Positions 7,421 through 16,559 are shown, counted from the first letter of the stretch. The stretch is DNA of 64,000 nt from Porphyromonas endodontalis ATCC 35406 (GCF_000174815.1 NZ_ACNN01000005.1:186001-250000); one strand, 5' to 3'. Numbers and translations are program-made. Notes: generated by a model from the letters alone, not told the origin.

Positions 7421-8389
7421 ATGTCTCAACCTATGCATATTGTCGTCTCAGGTTTAGGGGCTATAGGAGGCTATTATGGCGGAATGCTTGCTGCTTATAC
7501 AGAGCAGATGCAAGCCCTACATACCTCTTTCTTTATGCGACCCGGGGAGCATCTTGAGCAGGTAAAGAGCCAAGGTCTCCATATTTCCTCCCCTACGATA
7601 GACTCCACGGTTCACCCATATAGGGTCTCTTCTGTTGCGTCAGAATTGCCCACGGCAGACGTACTTTTCTTAGCAACAAAGAGCTACGATGCCCTAGAGA
7701 ATATAGAGCAGCTTCGCCCGATTATCACACCCTCTACCGCAATCGTTCCTCTCCATAATGGTTTGGATGTACCCCCTGCCATACATCAAGCCCTGCCCGA
7801 TAATCTGATTCTTCCCGGGGTATGTCACATCACGGGGCGGCGCACGGCTCCGGGCGAGATTGTGGTACGTTCGGATAGTAACGTGCTGAAGTTTGGGGCT
7901 AGCGAGGCTCTCAATAGTCGTATCTCGATGGCCGAGTGGGCTACCGCCGAGTGGCTCTACACCCTGATGCAGGCGGCAGGTATCAAGTGTCGTCTCTATC
8001 GTGAGATGGCGCCTTATTTGCGAGAGAAGTTTTTGATGCTTAGCCCTTCTGCCGCTGCAACTGCCTACTTCGATATGCCCATCGGTAGGGTACAAGATGA
8101 ACACAATGAGGAGTTCCGTGCCCTGATGAGCGAGCTGGCTTCGCTTTACCGTGTGGCAGGCTGGGAGCAAGATCTCTTTCTCGAAGAAAAAGGCTATCGG
8201 GCTGTGGAGAAAATGCCACGAGAGGCAACCACCTCAATGCACTCCGATATTTTGGTAGGGCATCGTTCGGAGTTGGAAAGCCTTGTGGGCTACGTCGTGC
8301 GAGAGGGGCAACGCCTAGGGGTTCCCACGCCGCTCTATCGGAAGATGTATCATGCCCTATTAGAGCGTATTGCCTCCGCCTCCATCTGA
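7421..8389 (+). CDS. panE: 2-dehydropantoate 2-reductase (ketopantoate reductase)
   Basis: This 322-residue protein starts with an NADPH-binding Rossmann motif (GLGAIGGYYGG, residues 11-21) and has the family motifs TKSYD and PLHNGLD, with a C-terminal helical ApbA domain containing REKFLMLSP. It reduces 2-dehydropantoate to pantoate for pantothenate and CoA synthesis in the cytoplasm. The next enzyme, PanC, is also in this window (48794) but not linked. Closest relatives may include paralogues acting on other 2-oxo acids, so the exact substrate is fairly but not fully certain. It lies 12 bp behind the PhoH gene and ends in a terminator. Confidence 0.85.
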   Translation: MSQPMHIVVSGLGAIGGYYGGMLAAYTEQMQALHTSFFMRPGEHLEQVKSQGLHISSPTIDSTVHPYRVSSVASELPTADVLFLATKSYDALENIEQLRPIITPSTAIVPLHNGLDVPPAIHQALPDNLILPGVCHITGRRTAPGEIVVRSDSNVLKFGASEALNSRISMAEWATAEWLYTLMQAAGIKCRLYREMAPYLREKFLMLSPSAAATAYFDMPIGRVQDEHNEEFRALMSELASLYRVAGWEQDLFLEEKGYRAVEKMPREATTSMHSDILVGHRSELESLVGYVVREGQRLGVPTPLYRKMYHALLERIASASI

Positions 8390-8397
8390 TTTTGTAT

Positions 8398-8439
8398 GGG
8401 AAGACTTACCTCAAAAAGGGGGCGAATCTTCCCTTTTTC
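8398..8439 (+). terminator. Terminator after panE
   Basis: GGGAAGA (8398-8404) pairs with TCTTCCC (8427-8433), followed by TTTTTCTT. Confidence 0.7.
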
Positions 8440-8455
8440 TTGACCTCTTTTGACG

Positions 8456-10642
8456 ATGCAACCCAATGAACGATATTTCCCTGTAGTGGGGATGCGCTGT
8501 GCCGCCTGTGCCGAGAAAGTGGAGCAGGCTGTGGCACATGCTGTAGGTGTAGAGAGCGCAGCCGTTCTTTATACCGAGAGGATATTACACGTACGCTACC
8601 GCCCTACGGAGACCTCTCCCGAAGCACTTGCCAAAGTGGTGGAGGGGGTAGGTTTCGAGCTTATTTTGGCTGATACGGAGTACGAACTGGCCGAGCAGCA
8701 CCGCAAGGCTCTCCTTGAGGATGCAAAGCGTATGCGGCGCAATCTCATAGGAGCTTGGGTAGCTACCCTCCTTATGATGCTCTTGATGTTATTGCCCTTT
8801 CCCCACCTTGTGCATCAGTTGGGCATGGCTCTTGCTGCGGCTTCGGTCTATTTCTTTTTTGCTGCAGACTACCATAGGGCTGCCCTTCGGCAGATTGTAC
8901 ATGGGGTTTTCTCTATGGATACCTTGGTTTCGCTCAGTACTACGGTTTCGTTTGTCTCCGGAGTGCTTGCCCTTTTTGGGGGATGGGGGATTTTTACCGA
9001 CGCACATATCTATTTTGATGCTACTGTAATGATTCCCGCTTTCGTCTTATTGGGGAAATGGCTAGAGCAGCGAGCCACGCAACGGACGGGGGACGCTGTG
9101 GCTGCTCTTGTGGAGAGCCGACCGAGATGGGCATTGCAAATGCGCGATGGAGTGGCTACCGAAGTGCCGGTGGAGACCCTAAAGGTGGGAGATCGTATCC
9201 GTGTGCGAGCCGGAGAAGCTATCCCTGTGGATGGTGTACTGCTCAAGGGCACAACCTCCGTCGATGAGCAATTGATCAGTGGAGAACCCCTCCCTGTGGA
9301 GAAGGTGGTGGGTAGCTCTGTCTTTGCAGGTACCCTCAACTGCGAGGGGGCTTTTACGATGGAGGCTACTTCTGTGGGGCGCGATACCATCCTAGGAACG
9401 ATTATAGAAACAGTGCGTCATACGCAGACCGATAAGCCGCCTATTCGCCGTATTGCCGATCGTATAGCGGCTATTTTTGTTCCTGTTGTTATGGGGCTAT
9501 CCCTCTTGACGTTGCTTCTTTGGCTTCTCTTGGGAGACCCGCTTGATGCGTGGCGTTGGGGGATGCGTTGTGCCATTTCTGTGCTGGTGATTGCCTGCCC
9601 TTGCGCATTGGGTTTGGCTACTCCTACTGCCCTTACGGTGATGGTAGGCGAGACAGCACGGAGGCATATCCTGATCCGGAAGGCGGCTTCGATGGAGGTA
9701 TTGCCGCGAGTAACGCACGTTTTCCTTGATAAGACAGGTACCATTACATCGGGGCATCCTGAGGTAGTGGAGGAGACGTGGGCAGACGGCGTTTCTCCCG
9801 AGGGGTTAATGCCTTTGTTCGTTGCCATGGAGCAACAGAGTACCCACCCTCTAGCGGCCGCTATTGTGGTGCATGCCGCTCTTCCCGAAGACCTCGTTTT
9901 GCCCTCTCTAGATAGCGTAGAGACTTTTGTCGGCAAGGGCGTAGAGGCTTATTCCGAAGGGGTGTGTTATCGGATTGGTAATGCCGGTTTTGTAGGAGCT
10001 ACTCCCCATCCCGAGGCGGAGGGGAGCGAGGTCTTTTTCTCCCGAGAGGGGCAGGTAGTGGCTCGCCTTTTGGTGGCAGATCGGGTAACGGAGGAGAGTA
10101 GGGAAGCTGTTGCAGACCTACGAAAGCGCGGCATTGAGGTCGTATTGCTTACAGGTGATAACCACGGAGCCGCTCAGACGGCAGCCCAAGCGGCGGGGAT
10201 AGAGGAGTGGCACGCAGCCCTTCTTCCCCACGAAAAACTAGAGATTGTAGCCAAGGCTCGTGCAAAAGGTGCCGTAGTGGCCATGGTTGGAGATGGTATA
10301 AATGATAGCGAAGCTCTGGGCGAAGCGGATGTGAGTCTTGCCTTTGCTTCGGGGAGCGACATTGCCGTGTCTGTGGCAGATATCACCCTCGCTCAAAACG
10401 ATTTACGTCTATTGCCCCAAGCGATAGAGATTGCCAAGCGCAGTCTTCGTACCATTCACGCCAATTTCTTTTGGGCACTGCTCTACAATTTTATTGCCAT
10501 CCCTCTTGCCGCCGGCGCGCTCTACTCCGCGTGGGGTATCTTGCTTTCGCCTACCATCTCAGGGGCGGCTATGGCATTTAGTTCCCTCTCTGTGGTGACC
10601 AATAGTCTATTGCTCAAGAGAAGACTGCGGAGAGAGAAATAA
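8456..10642 (+). CDS. copA: Copper-translocating P1B-type ATPase
   Basis: This 728-residue inner-membrane pump has one N-terminal heavy-metal domain (GMRCAAC, C15 and C18), then membrane helices and the actuator loop with SGEP. The ion-binding CPC (about 381-383), the phosphorylated Asp in DKTGT (about 425), the HP motif (STHPLAAA) and MVGDGINDSEAL follow. The last two helices carry LLYNF and AFSSLSVVTNS, the Tyr-Asn and Met/Ser signature of Cu(I) pumps, so copper export is the best call over Zn/Cd. The ATG at 8456 is chosen over an upstream TTG (8450). A small HMA protein at 48550 may deliver copper. No copper regulator lies next to it. Confidence 0.92.
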   Translation: MQPNERYFPVVGMRCAACAEKVEQAVAHAVGVESAAVLYTERILHVRYRPTETSPEALAKVVEGVGFELILADTEYELAEQHRKALLEDAKRMRRNLIGAWVATLLMMLLMLLPFPHLVHQLGMALAAASVYFFFAADYHRAALRQIVHGVFSMDTLVSLSTTVSFVSGVLALFGGWGIFTDAHIYFDATVMIPAFVLLGKWLEQRATQRTGDAVAALVESRPRWALQMRDGVATEVPVETLKVGDRIRVRAGEAIPVDGVLLKGTTSVDEQLISGEPLPVEKVVGSSVFAGTLNCEGAFTMEATSVGRDTILGTIIETVRHTQTDKPPIRRIADRIAAIFVPVVMGLSLLTLLLWLLLGDPLDAWRWGMRCAISVLVIACPCALGLATPTALTVMVGETARRHILIRKAASMEVLPRVTHVFLDKTGTITSGHPEVVEETWADGVSPEGLMPLFVAMEQQSTHPLAAAIVVHAALPEDLVLPSLDSVETFVGKGVEAYSEGVCYRIGNAGFVGATPHPEAEGSEVFFSREGQVVARLLVADRVTEESREAVADLRKRGIEVVLLTGDNHGAAQTAAQAAGIEEWHAALLPHEKLEIVAKARAKGAVVAMVGDGINDSEALGEADVSLAFASGSDIAVSVADITLAQNDLRLLPQAIEIAKRSLRTIHANFFWALLYNFIAIPLAAGALYSAWGILLSPTISGAAMAFSSLSVVTNSLLLKRRLRREK

Positions 10643-10690
10643 GTTGCAGCCTAGGATTTGTTTCCTTCTTGCCCAAAAGTGTAGTGGCAT

Positions 10691-10764
10691 ATAGGCTGTG
10701 AAAAAAAACTTTTTCTGCCCTGGAGAGAAAAATCTCTAGGGCAGACTTTTTTGAGCGTTTCACA
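10691..10764. repeat. 73-bp hairpin repeat, copy B
   Basis: The element runs ATAGGCTG...GGGCAG..TTTTTTG.GCGTTTCACA. Its middle forms a 13-bp hairpin (TCTGCCCT/AGGGCAGA plus inner pairs) followed by CTTTTTTG, so it may also terminate copA transcription. The last 26 bases match 47100-47125 at 24 positions, and both ends and the overall length match that second copy. Confidence 0.65.
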
Positions 10765-10823
10765 GAGGGTATATATCAGCTGCTAAGGCTGCGGTTTGAG
10801 ATTTATTTGCTAAATTCGCCCTT

Positions 10824-10868
10824 GAATCCGGGGAGTATCTTTCGCGAAGATAAGTTCCTCCGGTATTC
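10824..10868 (+). promoter_or_regulatory. Structured leader before methionine gamma-lyase
   Basis: The leader folds as an outer stem GAATCCGG/CCGG-T-ATTC (10824-10831, 10860-10868, one bulge) and an inner stem TATCTT/AAGATA (10836-10852) with loop TCGCG. A near-consensus -7 box (TTTATTTG, 10802-10809) lies just upstream, so the hairpin would be in the 5' leader. It matches no riboswitch class I know. Confidence 0.4.
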
Positions 10869-10908
10869 GCCATAAATGTATAAACTATCATAGATCAATC
10901 GTATTGTT

Positions 10909-12108
10909 ATGATGAACCCCGAAGAACTCCGGAAAACCGGATTCGCAACACGCGCCGTGCACGTAGGTGCCGAAAAAAATCAATATGGCACATTGGCATC
11001 TCCCATCTACCAAACTTCTACCTTCGTTTTTGATAATGCAGAGCAGGGCGGTCGCCGCTTTGCCCTCGAAGAAGGAGGTTATATTTATACCCGATTGGGG
11101 AACCCCACCCTCACCGCAGTAGAGCAGAAAGTGGCTTCTCTAGAGGGTGCAGAGGCTTGTATGAGTGCCTCCTCGGGTATGGGAGCTATTACCTCAGCAA
11201 TATGGGTATGTGTAGAGCAGGGCGATCACATTGTAGCCGGCAAAACTCTCTACGGCTGTACCTATGCCTTTCTTGAGCATGGTCTCAAGCGTTATGGCGT
11301 AGACGTTACATTTGTAGATACGCGTGACCCCGAGAATGTACGCAAAGCGATGCGCCCCAATACCAAATTGGTGTATGTGGAGACGCCTGCTAACCCCAAT
11401 ATGTACATTTCGGACATCGAAGCTATTGCCAAGATAGCCCACGCCCAAGAGGGAGTGCGTGTGATGGTCGATAATACTTTCTGCACACCTTATCTCTGTC
11501 GTCCCCTTGAGTTTGGGGCTGATATCGTAGTACACTCAGCAACCAAATTCCTCAATGGTCACGGCGATGTTATTGCCGGATTCGTTTGCGGTTCACAAGA
11601 ATATATTGATCAAGTACGCCTTCTCGGGGTAAAAGACTTGACGGGTTCTGTACTCGGTCCGTTCGAGGCTTTCCTCATCAATCGCGGTATCAAAACGCTC
11701 CATGTACGTATGGATCGCCACTGCGAAAATGCCCAAAAGGTGGCAGAATTCCTAGAGAAGCACCCCAAGGTAGAGAGCATCGCTTATCCCGGTTTGGCTA
11801 GCTTCCCCCAAAAAGCTCTTGCCGATAAGTATATGAAGAAGCCCGGCTCTATGATTGCCTTTGAGATAAAGGGTGGCTTAGAGGCTGGTCGTAAGCTGAT
11901 GAACTCTGTACACTTGGCTGCCCTTGCAGTTAGCCTTGGTGATACCGAGACTCTTATTGAGCATCCTGCTTCTATGACGCACTCTCCCTATACTCCTGAG
12001 GAGCGTGCCGCATCCGATATTTCCGAAGGTATGGTTCGTCTCTCCGTTGGACTCGAAGATGCAGAAGACATTATTGCTGACCTCAAACAGGCTCTCGATC
12101 AACTTTGA
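10909..12108 (+). CDS. mgl: Methionine gamma-lyase
   Basis: This 399-residue cytoplasmic PLP enzyme of the Cys/Met metabolism family has the PLP-binding Lys in HSATKFLNGHGD (K213) and the phosphate-binding YTRLGNPT. The decisive residue is Cys in LYGCTYAF (C117): methionine gamma-lyases have Cys here, whereas cystathionine gamma-lyase and gamma-synthase usually do not. The reaction splits methionine into methanethiol, ammonia and 2-oxobutyrate, a known source of volatile sulphur in Porphyromonas. Start could be 10909 or the next ATG at 10912. The gene is monocistronic, with a structured leader and a strong terminator. Confidence 0.9.
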   Translation: MMNPEELRKTGFATRAVHVGAEKNQYGTLASPIYQTSTFVFDNAEQGGRRFALEEGGYIYTRLGNPTLTAVEQKVASLEGAEACMSASSGMGAITSAIWVCVEQGDHIVAGKTLYGCTYAFLEHGLKRYGVDVTFVDTRDPENVRKAMRPNTKLVYVETPANPNMYISDIEAIAKIAHAQEGVRVMVDNTFCTPYLCRPLEFGADIVVHSATKFLNGHGDVIAGFVCGSQEYIDQVRLLGVKDLTGSVLGPFEAFLINRGIKTLHVRMDRHCENAQKVAEFLEKHPKVESIAYPGLASFPQKALADKYMKKPGSMIAFEIKGGLEAGRKLMNSVHLAALAVSLGDTETLIEHPASMTHSPYTPEERAASDISEGMVRLSVGLEDAEDIIADLKQALDQL

Positions 12109-12163
12109 TTTAGAGCTGTTTAGATAGAAGATTCCCCCTTTTGGGAGGCGATCTTTCCCCACG

Positions 12164-12203
12164 AGGGGTTGTAGTTGCAAATGGAAACTACAACCCCTTT
12201 TTC
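12164..12203 (+). terminator. Terminator of mgl
   Basis: A perfect 13-bp stem AGGGGTTGTAGTT/AACTACAACCCCT (12164-12176, 12186-12198) followed by TTTTC. Confidence 0.9.
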
Positions 12204-12280
12204 GTTCTTTATTGCGAGTCTTCTTCTCTCGCTCTGGGAGAGTTTGTGTGTGAGAAGTAGCGGAATACACGTGCTTTTTG

Positions 12281-12288
12281 TACATTTG
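12281..12288 (+). promoter_or_regulatory. -7 box for rsmI
   Basis: TACATTTG fits TAnnTTTG; start codon 60 nt downstream. No well placed -33 TTTG. Confidence 0.55.
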
Positions 12289-12347
12289 CGGACGGAAGTC
12301 CTTTGCGGAGCTGATACTGCAAGGGGCTGTGGATAGAAGAGGAGAAG

Positions 12348-13106
12348 ATGAGTACAGCCGGAGCTCAAGGCAAACTGACCATAGTACCTACCCCTGTAGG
12401 TAACCTCGGAGACATTACACTCCGAGCTTTGGAAGTGTTGCGGAGTGCCGACCTTATACTTGCTGAGGATACGCGTACGTCATCCGTTCTCCTCAAGCAT
12501 TACGACGTCAAAAAGCCCCTAGAGAGTCACCATAAATTCAATGAGTTTAAGACCTCTTCTACTCTGGTTGCACGTATCCAAGAGGGGCTTAATGTGGCAT
12601 TGATTAGTGATGCCGGCACCCCCGGTGTTAGCGATCCGGGTATTATTTTGGCGCAGGCTTGCATAGAAGCTGAGGTGCCGGTGGAGTGCCTCCCGGGAGC
12701 TACGGCATTTGTCCCCGCCTTAGTTGTCTCCGGATTAGATGCAAGTCGTTTTGTTTTTGAGGGCTTTCTGCCCCAGAAAAAGGGTCGCCACTCACGCATT
12801 CAGGCATTGGCGGAGGAGGAGAGAACCGTTATTTTGTACGAGTCTCCTTTCCGAGTGCTCAAAACTTTACAAGTATTTGCCGAGGTGTGTGGAGGTGAGC
12901 GCAAGGCAGTAGCGGTGCGAGAGCTAACAAAGGTGTACGAAGAGGTATGCCGAGGAACTCTCCAAGAACTCATCGAGCACTTCACGGAGGTGAGCCCGCG
13001 TGGTGAGTTCGTTCTCCTAATCGCAGGGGCACCTCACGAAAAGAAAATACATAAAAGCTATCGCGATAAGCTTCGCGAAGAGAATGACAATCTGAATAGT
13101 AACTAA
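12348..13106 (+). CDS. rsmI: 16S rRNA (cytidine-1402-2'-O)-methyltransferase
   Basis: This 252-residue protein belongs to the tetrapyrrole-methylase fold. The typical RsmI opening LTIVPTPVGNLGDITLRAL is followed by LAEDTRTS and the SAM-contact motif ISDAGTPGVSDPG. It uses SAM to methylate C1402 of 16S rRNA in the decoding centre. Length is slightly under the usual 280 because the C-terminal RsmI extension is short. It is followed after 12 bp by a coiled-coil lipoprotein gene. Confidence 0.92.
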   Translation: MSTAGAQGKLTIVPTPVGNLGDITLRALEVLRSADLILAEDTRTSSVLLKHYDVKKPLESHHKFNEFKTSSTLVARIQEGLNVALISDAGTPGVSDPGIILAQACIEAEVPVECLPGATAFVPALVVSGLDASRFVFEGFLPQKKGRHSRIQALAEEERTVILYESPFRVLKTLQVFAEVCGGERKAVAVRELTKVYEEVCRGTLQELIEHFTEVSPRGEFVLLIAGAPHEKKIHKSYRDKLREENDNLNSN

Positions 13107-13118
13107 ATCGTAAAGACA

Positions 13119-13973
13119 ATGAAGAGAACAATCTTAGTAACGGCTTTTGCTTTCCTTATGGCTGCTTGCTTCTCTATGACTTCTTGCAAGGGAAACAAGG
13201 GCGGAAAGAGCGAGCTTGACTCTATTGCTGAGGCAAACAAAAGCCTCGAGACGCAAGTAGAGGAAATGGACGAACTCATCAGTAGTGTACTTGCTAACTT
13301 CCAGGAAATTAGTGCCATGGAGGGGGTGATCAATGTTCCTGCCAATGGCGAGATGAATACAGGTCAGAAGGAGCGTGTAGAGAGCAGCATGCAGATGATT
13401 ACTGAGAAGCTCAAAGCAAACAAAGAAGACATCGATCGTCTTAATGCTAAACTCCAGGCTCTCGGCTCAAAGAACGCCGTCATGACAAAGACAATTAAGG
13501 CTTTGCAAAGCGAATTGGAGTCTAAAACGAAAGAGATTCGCCGCCTTACCGAAGAGTTGCAACGCAAGAATATTGCCATAAAGGACCTTGATGATATGGT
13601 CAATGACCTCAATCAGAATGTAGAAGCTCTGGCTACTACTACCGAAAAGCAGTCCGAAACAATTGCATCTCAAGACGCATCTCTCAACACCGTACGCTAC
13701 TGCGTTGGTACCAAAAATGACCTCAAGGAAATGGGTATTCTCGTAAATGGCAAGGTTGCTACAGAGAATTATACCTCCGATTACTTCCGTCAAGTGGACC
13801 TCCGTAAGCTGGCACGTATCCCTCTCTATTGCAAGAAAGCAGAGCTTCTTACCAACCACCCCTCAAGCAGCTATAGACTCTCGCCAGGGGATGATAAGCA
13901 GCTCACTCTTGAAATTATCGATCCTCAGAATTTCTGGAGTCTTTCTAAGGTACTTGTAGTACGTACCTATTGA
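13119..13973 (+). CDS. Coiled-coil lipoprotein of unknown function
   Basis: This 284-residue protein has a lipoprotein signal peptide with lipobox SMTSC (C23). It then has a long predicted coiled coil (about residues 33-185) full of Lys/Glu heptads, for example KALQSELESKTKEIRRLTEE, and a compact C-terminal domain ending in ALQ-free beta-like sequence (DKQLTLEIIDPQNFWSLSK). It should sit on the periplasmic face of the inner or outer membrane. I recall related Bacteroidetes hypothetical lipoproteins but no function. It is cotranscribed with rsmI by spacing, though a functional link is not implied. Confidence 0.75.
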   Translation: MKRTILVTAFAFLMAACFSMTSCKGNKGGKSELDSIAEANKSLETQVEEMDELISSVLANFQEISAMEGVINVPANGEMNTGQKERVESSMQMITEKLKANKEDIDRLNAKLQALGSKNAVMTKTIKALQSELESKTKEIRRLTEELQRKNIAIKDLDDMVNDLNQNVEALATTTEKQSETIASQDASLNTVRYCVGTKNDLKEMGILVNGKVATENYTSDYFRQVDLRKLARIPLYCKKAELLTNHPSSSYRLSPGDDKQLTLEIIDPQNFWSLSKVLVVRTY

Positions 13974-14170
13974 TACTGACTCTTTTACAGGAGTAAAATA
14001 CGGCTCTTAGAGCCTAAGCACAGCCCTCACCATACTGCGTGGGAGGCTGTGTTTCGTTAGAGAAATAGGGGACCCTGCACCCTCTGGAGAAGGGGGAGCG
14101 GAGTTCTCTTTGTTTCGAACCTCGCCTCCCTTTCGTTTGTTATTCTCTATGTCACAAACTCTCAATCCGC

Positions 14171-14866
14171 ATGATTAAAAACCTATTTATCGATCTTGAT
14201 GATACGCTCTGGGACACCTATCACAATAATAAGGAGAGCCTGCGAGAGCTATACCTAGAGGAGGGTTGGCAGCAATTTGCTCCCGACTACGATGCCTTTT
14301 GGGAGGAGTATTGGATCCATAATGAGGGCTTGTGGGAGTTGTATCGGCACGATAAAATAGATAAGTATACCCTTACTCTACGCCGAATGAGAGAGCCAAT
14401 GCCTTGGCTTGCCTCCCTGTCGGATGAAGAGATTCTCGCCCTCAATCGTCGGTTTTTATCGGTCACGGCAACCAAAACTCGCCTTGTGGAGGGAGCTTTG
14501 GAGGTGATGGAGTATCTGCATCGCTACTACCGTATTTACATTTTATCGAATGGGTTTCGGGAGGTACAGCATGCCAAAGTAGAGCGCAGTGGCCTTCTCC
14601 CTTACATCCATCGCATGATATTGAGTGAGGACGCAGGTGTAAACAAACCCAACGCTACCATATTCCGTTATGCTTGCTCGGCTACCAATAGTCGCTGTGC
14701 AGAGTCTTTGATGATTGGGGATAGTTGGCCGGCGGATATTGTAGGGGCTAAAAATGTGGGTATGCCATCTATTTGGTTTAATCCCAGGGGGCTAGAGTGT
14801 TCGATGGAAGGGTATGCCCCACGTCATGTTATTGGGCATCTTAAGGAGTTGTTCCAGCTTTTGTAA
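14171..14866 (+). CDS. HAD-superfamily YjjG-family nucleotidase
   Basis: This 231-residue cytoplasmic HAD phosphatase has motif I DLDDT (D8 nucleophile, D10 acid/base), motif II LSNGF, motif III Lys in GVNKPN, and motif IV MIGDSWPADIVGA. The overall pattern, including the opening FIDLDDTLWD, is that of the YjjG family of pyrimidine 5'-nucleotidases that remove non-canonical nucleotides. Substrate is inferred from family only. It opens a probable unit with the PepSY-TM gene 23 bp downstream. Confidence 0.85.
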   Translation: MIKNLFIDLDDTLWDTYHNNKESLRELYLEEGWQQFAPDYDAFWEEYWIHNEGLWELYRHDKIDKYTLTLRRMREPMPWLASLSDEEILALNRRFLSVTATKTRLVEGALEVMEYLHRYYRIYILSNGFREVQHAKVERSGLLPYIHRMILSEDAGVNKPNATIFRYACSATNSRCAESLMIGDSWPADIVGAKNVGMPSIWFNPRGLECSMEGYAPRHVIGHLKELFQLL

Positions 14867-14889
14867 TCCCCTTACTCCTCCTATATTAT

Positions 14890-16428
14890 ATGAAGAAAAA
14901 AGGCTCCATAGAGAAACAATTCCACCGTTGGGGAGGATTAGTTCTCTGCTTCTTTCTCATTGCATTTAGCCTTTCGGGCATTCTTCTTAACCATAGGGAG
15001 CCGATTGCATCGCTCGATCTTTCGCGTTCTTTGTTACCCTCGTCTTATCATGTAGATGGTTGGACGCAAGGAGCTGCAGTGGGCTCTACAGCTCTCTCCG
15101 GAGACTCAATTCTGCTCTATGGAGGGGAGGGCGTTTGGCTTACGAAAGATGGTGGACAAAACTTCTCTCGCTTGATGGAGGGATTGCCTAGTGGGGCGGA
15201 CCGCTATCAGATGCGCCGCATTTTGCATTCGCGCCGCAATGGCACTTTTGCACTTTCTCAAGATGCTCTCTACCGCTGGCAGGGGAAGGAGTGGCTGGAG
15301 ATGCCTCTTCCGCTGAAGGAGCGTCTCACCGATCTCGCGTTGCAGGGAGACTCCCTTGTGGTAATGGGGCGGTCTCATCTTTTTGTATTACAGCTCCCTT
15401 ATCAGCAATTTAGCACCCTTACTCTCCCCGAATCCCCCGAGGTCTCTCCTCATCGTGCTACTCTCTTTCGCACGCTTTGGGCACTTCATTCAGGCGAGCT
15501 ATTCCACCTCTTAGGGCGTCTTTTTGTGGATGCTTTGGGGCTCATTATGTTGCTCCTTTCGATCTCCGGGGTTATTATTTTTGTTTATCCCCGTTGGATG
15601 AAAAGAATACAGAAGCGGGTACGAGCAGCACGCAGAGCTAGAGTGAAAGAGAGAACGCGTCGCTTGCAGCGTGGTCTCAAACGCCAGTATAAACTTCATT
15701 TGTTGCTGGGCTATTGGTTATTTATCCCTCTTCTGGTTCTTGTGGTATCGGGCATGTTCCTTCGTCCTCCTCTTTTGGTTGCGGTAGCTAAGGTAAAAGT
15801 GCCAACAATCCCCACAACTGCGCTCCATAGTGCGAACAATCCTTGGCACGATGCTTTGCGCCGATTGGTCTATGTACCGGCAAGACAAGAGTGGATCCTC
15901 TCCACGAGTGAGGGTATATTCCGTTGTAAACGCTTAGGTCTTCCCTTAGAAAAAATAGAGAATACACCTCCTGTAAGTGTGATGGGAGCCAATGTTTTTG
16001 AGGTTGCTTCGGATAATCCTCATGCGCTGTTGGTCGGCTCTTTTATGGGGTTTTTTCACTGGGATCTGGAGAGTGGGGCTATTTTAGATCTCTACACAGG
16101 AAAGCCGCCTGCTCCTCAAGGTGTGATGCCCATCGGAGACCATAAAGTTTCGGGGTACTCGTCACATTTGGGCGGAAAGAAGGGGATTGCTTTTGAGTAT
16201 GATGTGCCGTGCCGTGAGATCTCCCAGCCTAAGGAGATGGGGCGAGGGCGTATTTCTCTCTTTCATACGATGCTTGAGTTGCATACGGGGCGGCTCTATG
16301 TTTTCTTCGGCCCGCTTGGGATTCTCTGGATCTTTGTCTCAGGGTGTATGATTCTTTGGCTCCTTATTTCGGGGTTTCGTCGGGCACGAAAGCAGATGCG
16401 TAAGCGTCGTTCGAGGGCGACAAATTAG
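14890..16428 (+). CDS. PepSY-associated membrane protein with periplasmic sensor-like domains
   Basis: This 512-residue inner-membrane protein has the PepSY_TM pattern: a basic N-terminus with FHRWGGLVLCFFLIAFSLSGILLNH (in two halves) as helix 1, a helix near residue 220 (LIMLLLSISGVIIFVYPRW), one near 275 and one near the C-terminus. HxxxG/HR motifs of the family are present. Two large periplasmic parts lie between the helices, the first with a BNR-like WLTKDGGQNF (about residue 78). Such proteins are linked to iron/haem uptake or metal reduction, but here no transporter is adjacent; mntP follows 131 bp downstream with its own promoter. Function remains open. Confidence 0.7.
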   Translation: MKKKGSIEKQFHRWGGLVLCFFLIAFSLSGILLNHREPIASLDLSRSLLPSSYHVDGWTQGAAVGSTALSGDSILLYGGEGVWLTKDGGQNFSRLMEGLPSGADRYQMRRILHSRRNGTFALSQDALYRWQGKEWLEMPLPLKERLTDLALQGDSLVVMGRSHLFVLQLPYQQFSTLTLPESPEVSPHRATLFRTLWALHSGELFHLLGRLFVDALGLIMLLLSISGVIIFVYPRWMKRIQKRVRAARRARVKERTRRLQRGLKRQYKLHLLLGYWLFIPLLVLVVSGMFLRPPLLVAVAKVKVPTIPTTALHSANNPWHDALRRLVYVPARQEWILSTSEGIFRCKRLGLPLEKIENTPPVSVMGANVFEVASDNPHALLVGSFMGFFHWDLESGAILDLYTGKPPAPQGVMPIGDHKVSGYSSHLGGKKGIAFEYDVPCREISQPKEMGRGRISLFHTMLELHTGRLYVFFGPLGILWIFVSGCMILWLLISGFRRARKQMRKRRSRATN

Positions 16429-16515
16429 CCTTAAGTCCCCTTTCTTTCAACTTCTGTTGTGGAGTTTCTGAGACTAAATAGAATCTCTTTCTCCTAGGAA
16501 TTATCACATTGTTTG

Positions 16516-16523
16516 TACCTTTG
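16516..16523 (+). promoter_or_regulatory. -7 box for mntP
   Basis: TACCTTTG, perfect match, 37 nt before the start. The short leader leaves no room for the yybP-ykoY manganese riboswitch found before mntP in other bacteria. Confidence 0.6.
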
Positions 16524-16559
16524 GAGTAGGAAATCGAGAGAAAACGAGCATAAAAATCC

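Noticed and set aside
10909-12108. Cystathionine gamma-synthase or gamma-lyase as alternative for the PLP enzyme
   Set aside because: The Cys in LYGCTYAF is the mark of methionine gamma-lyase; the other two usually have a different residue there.
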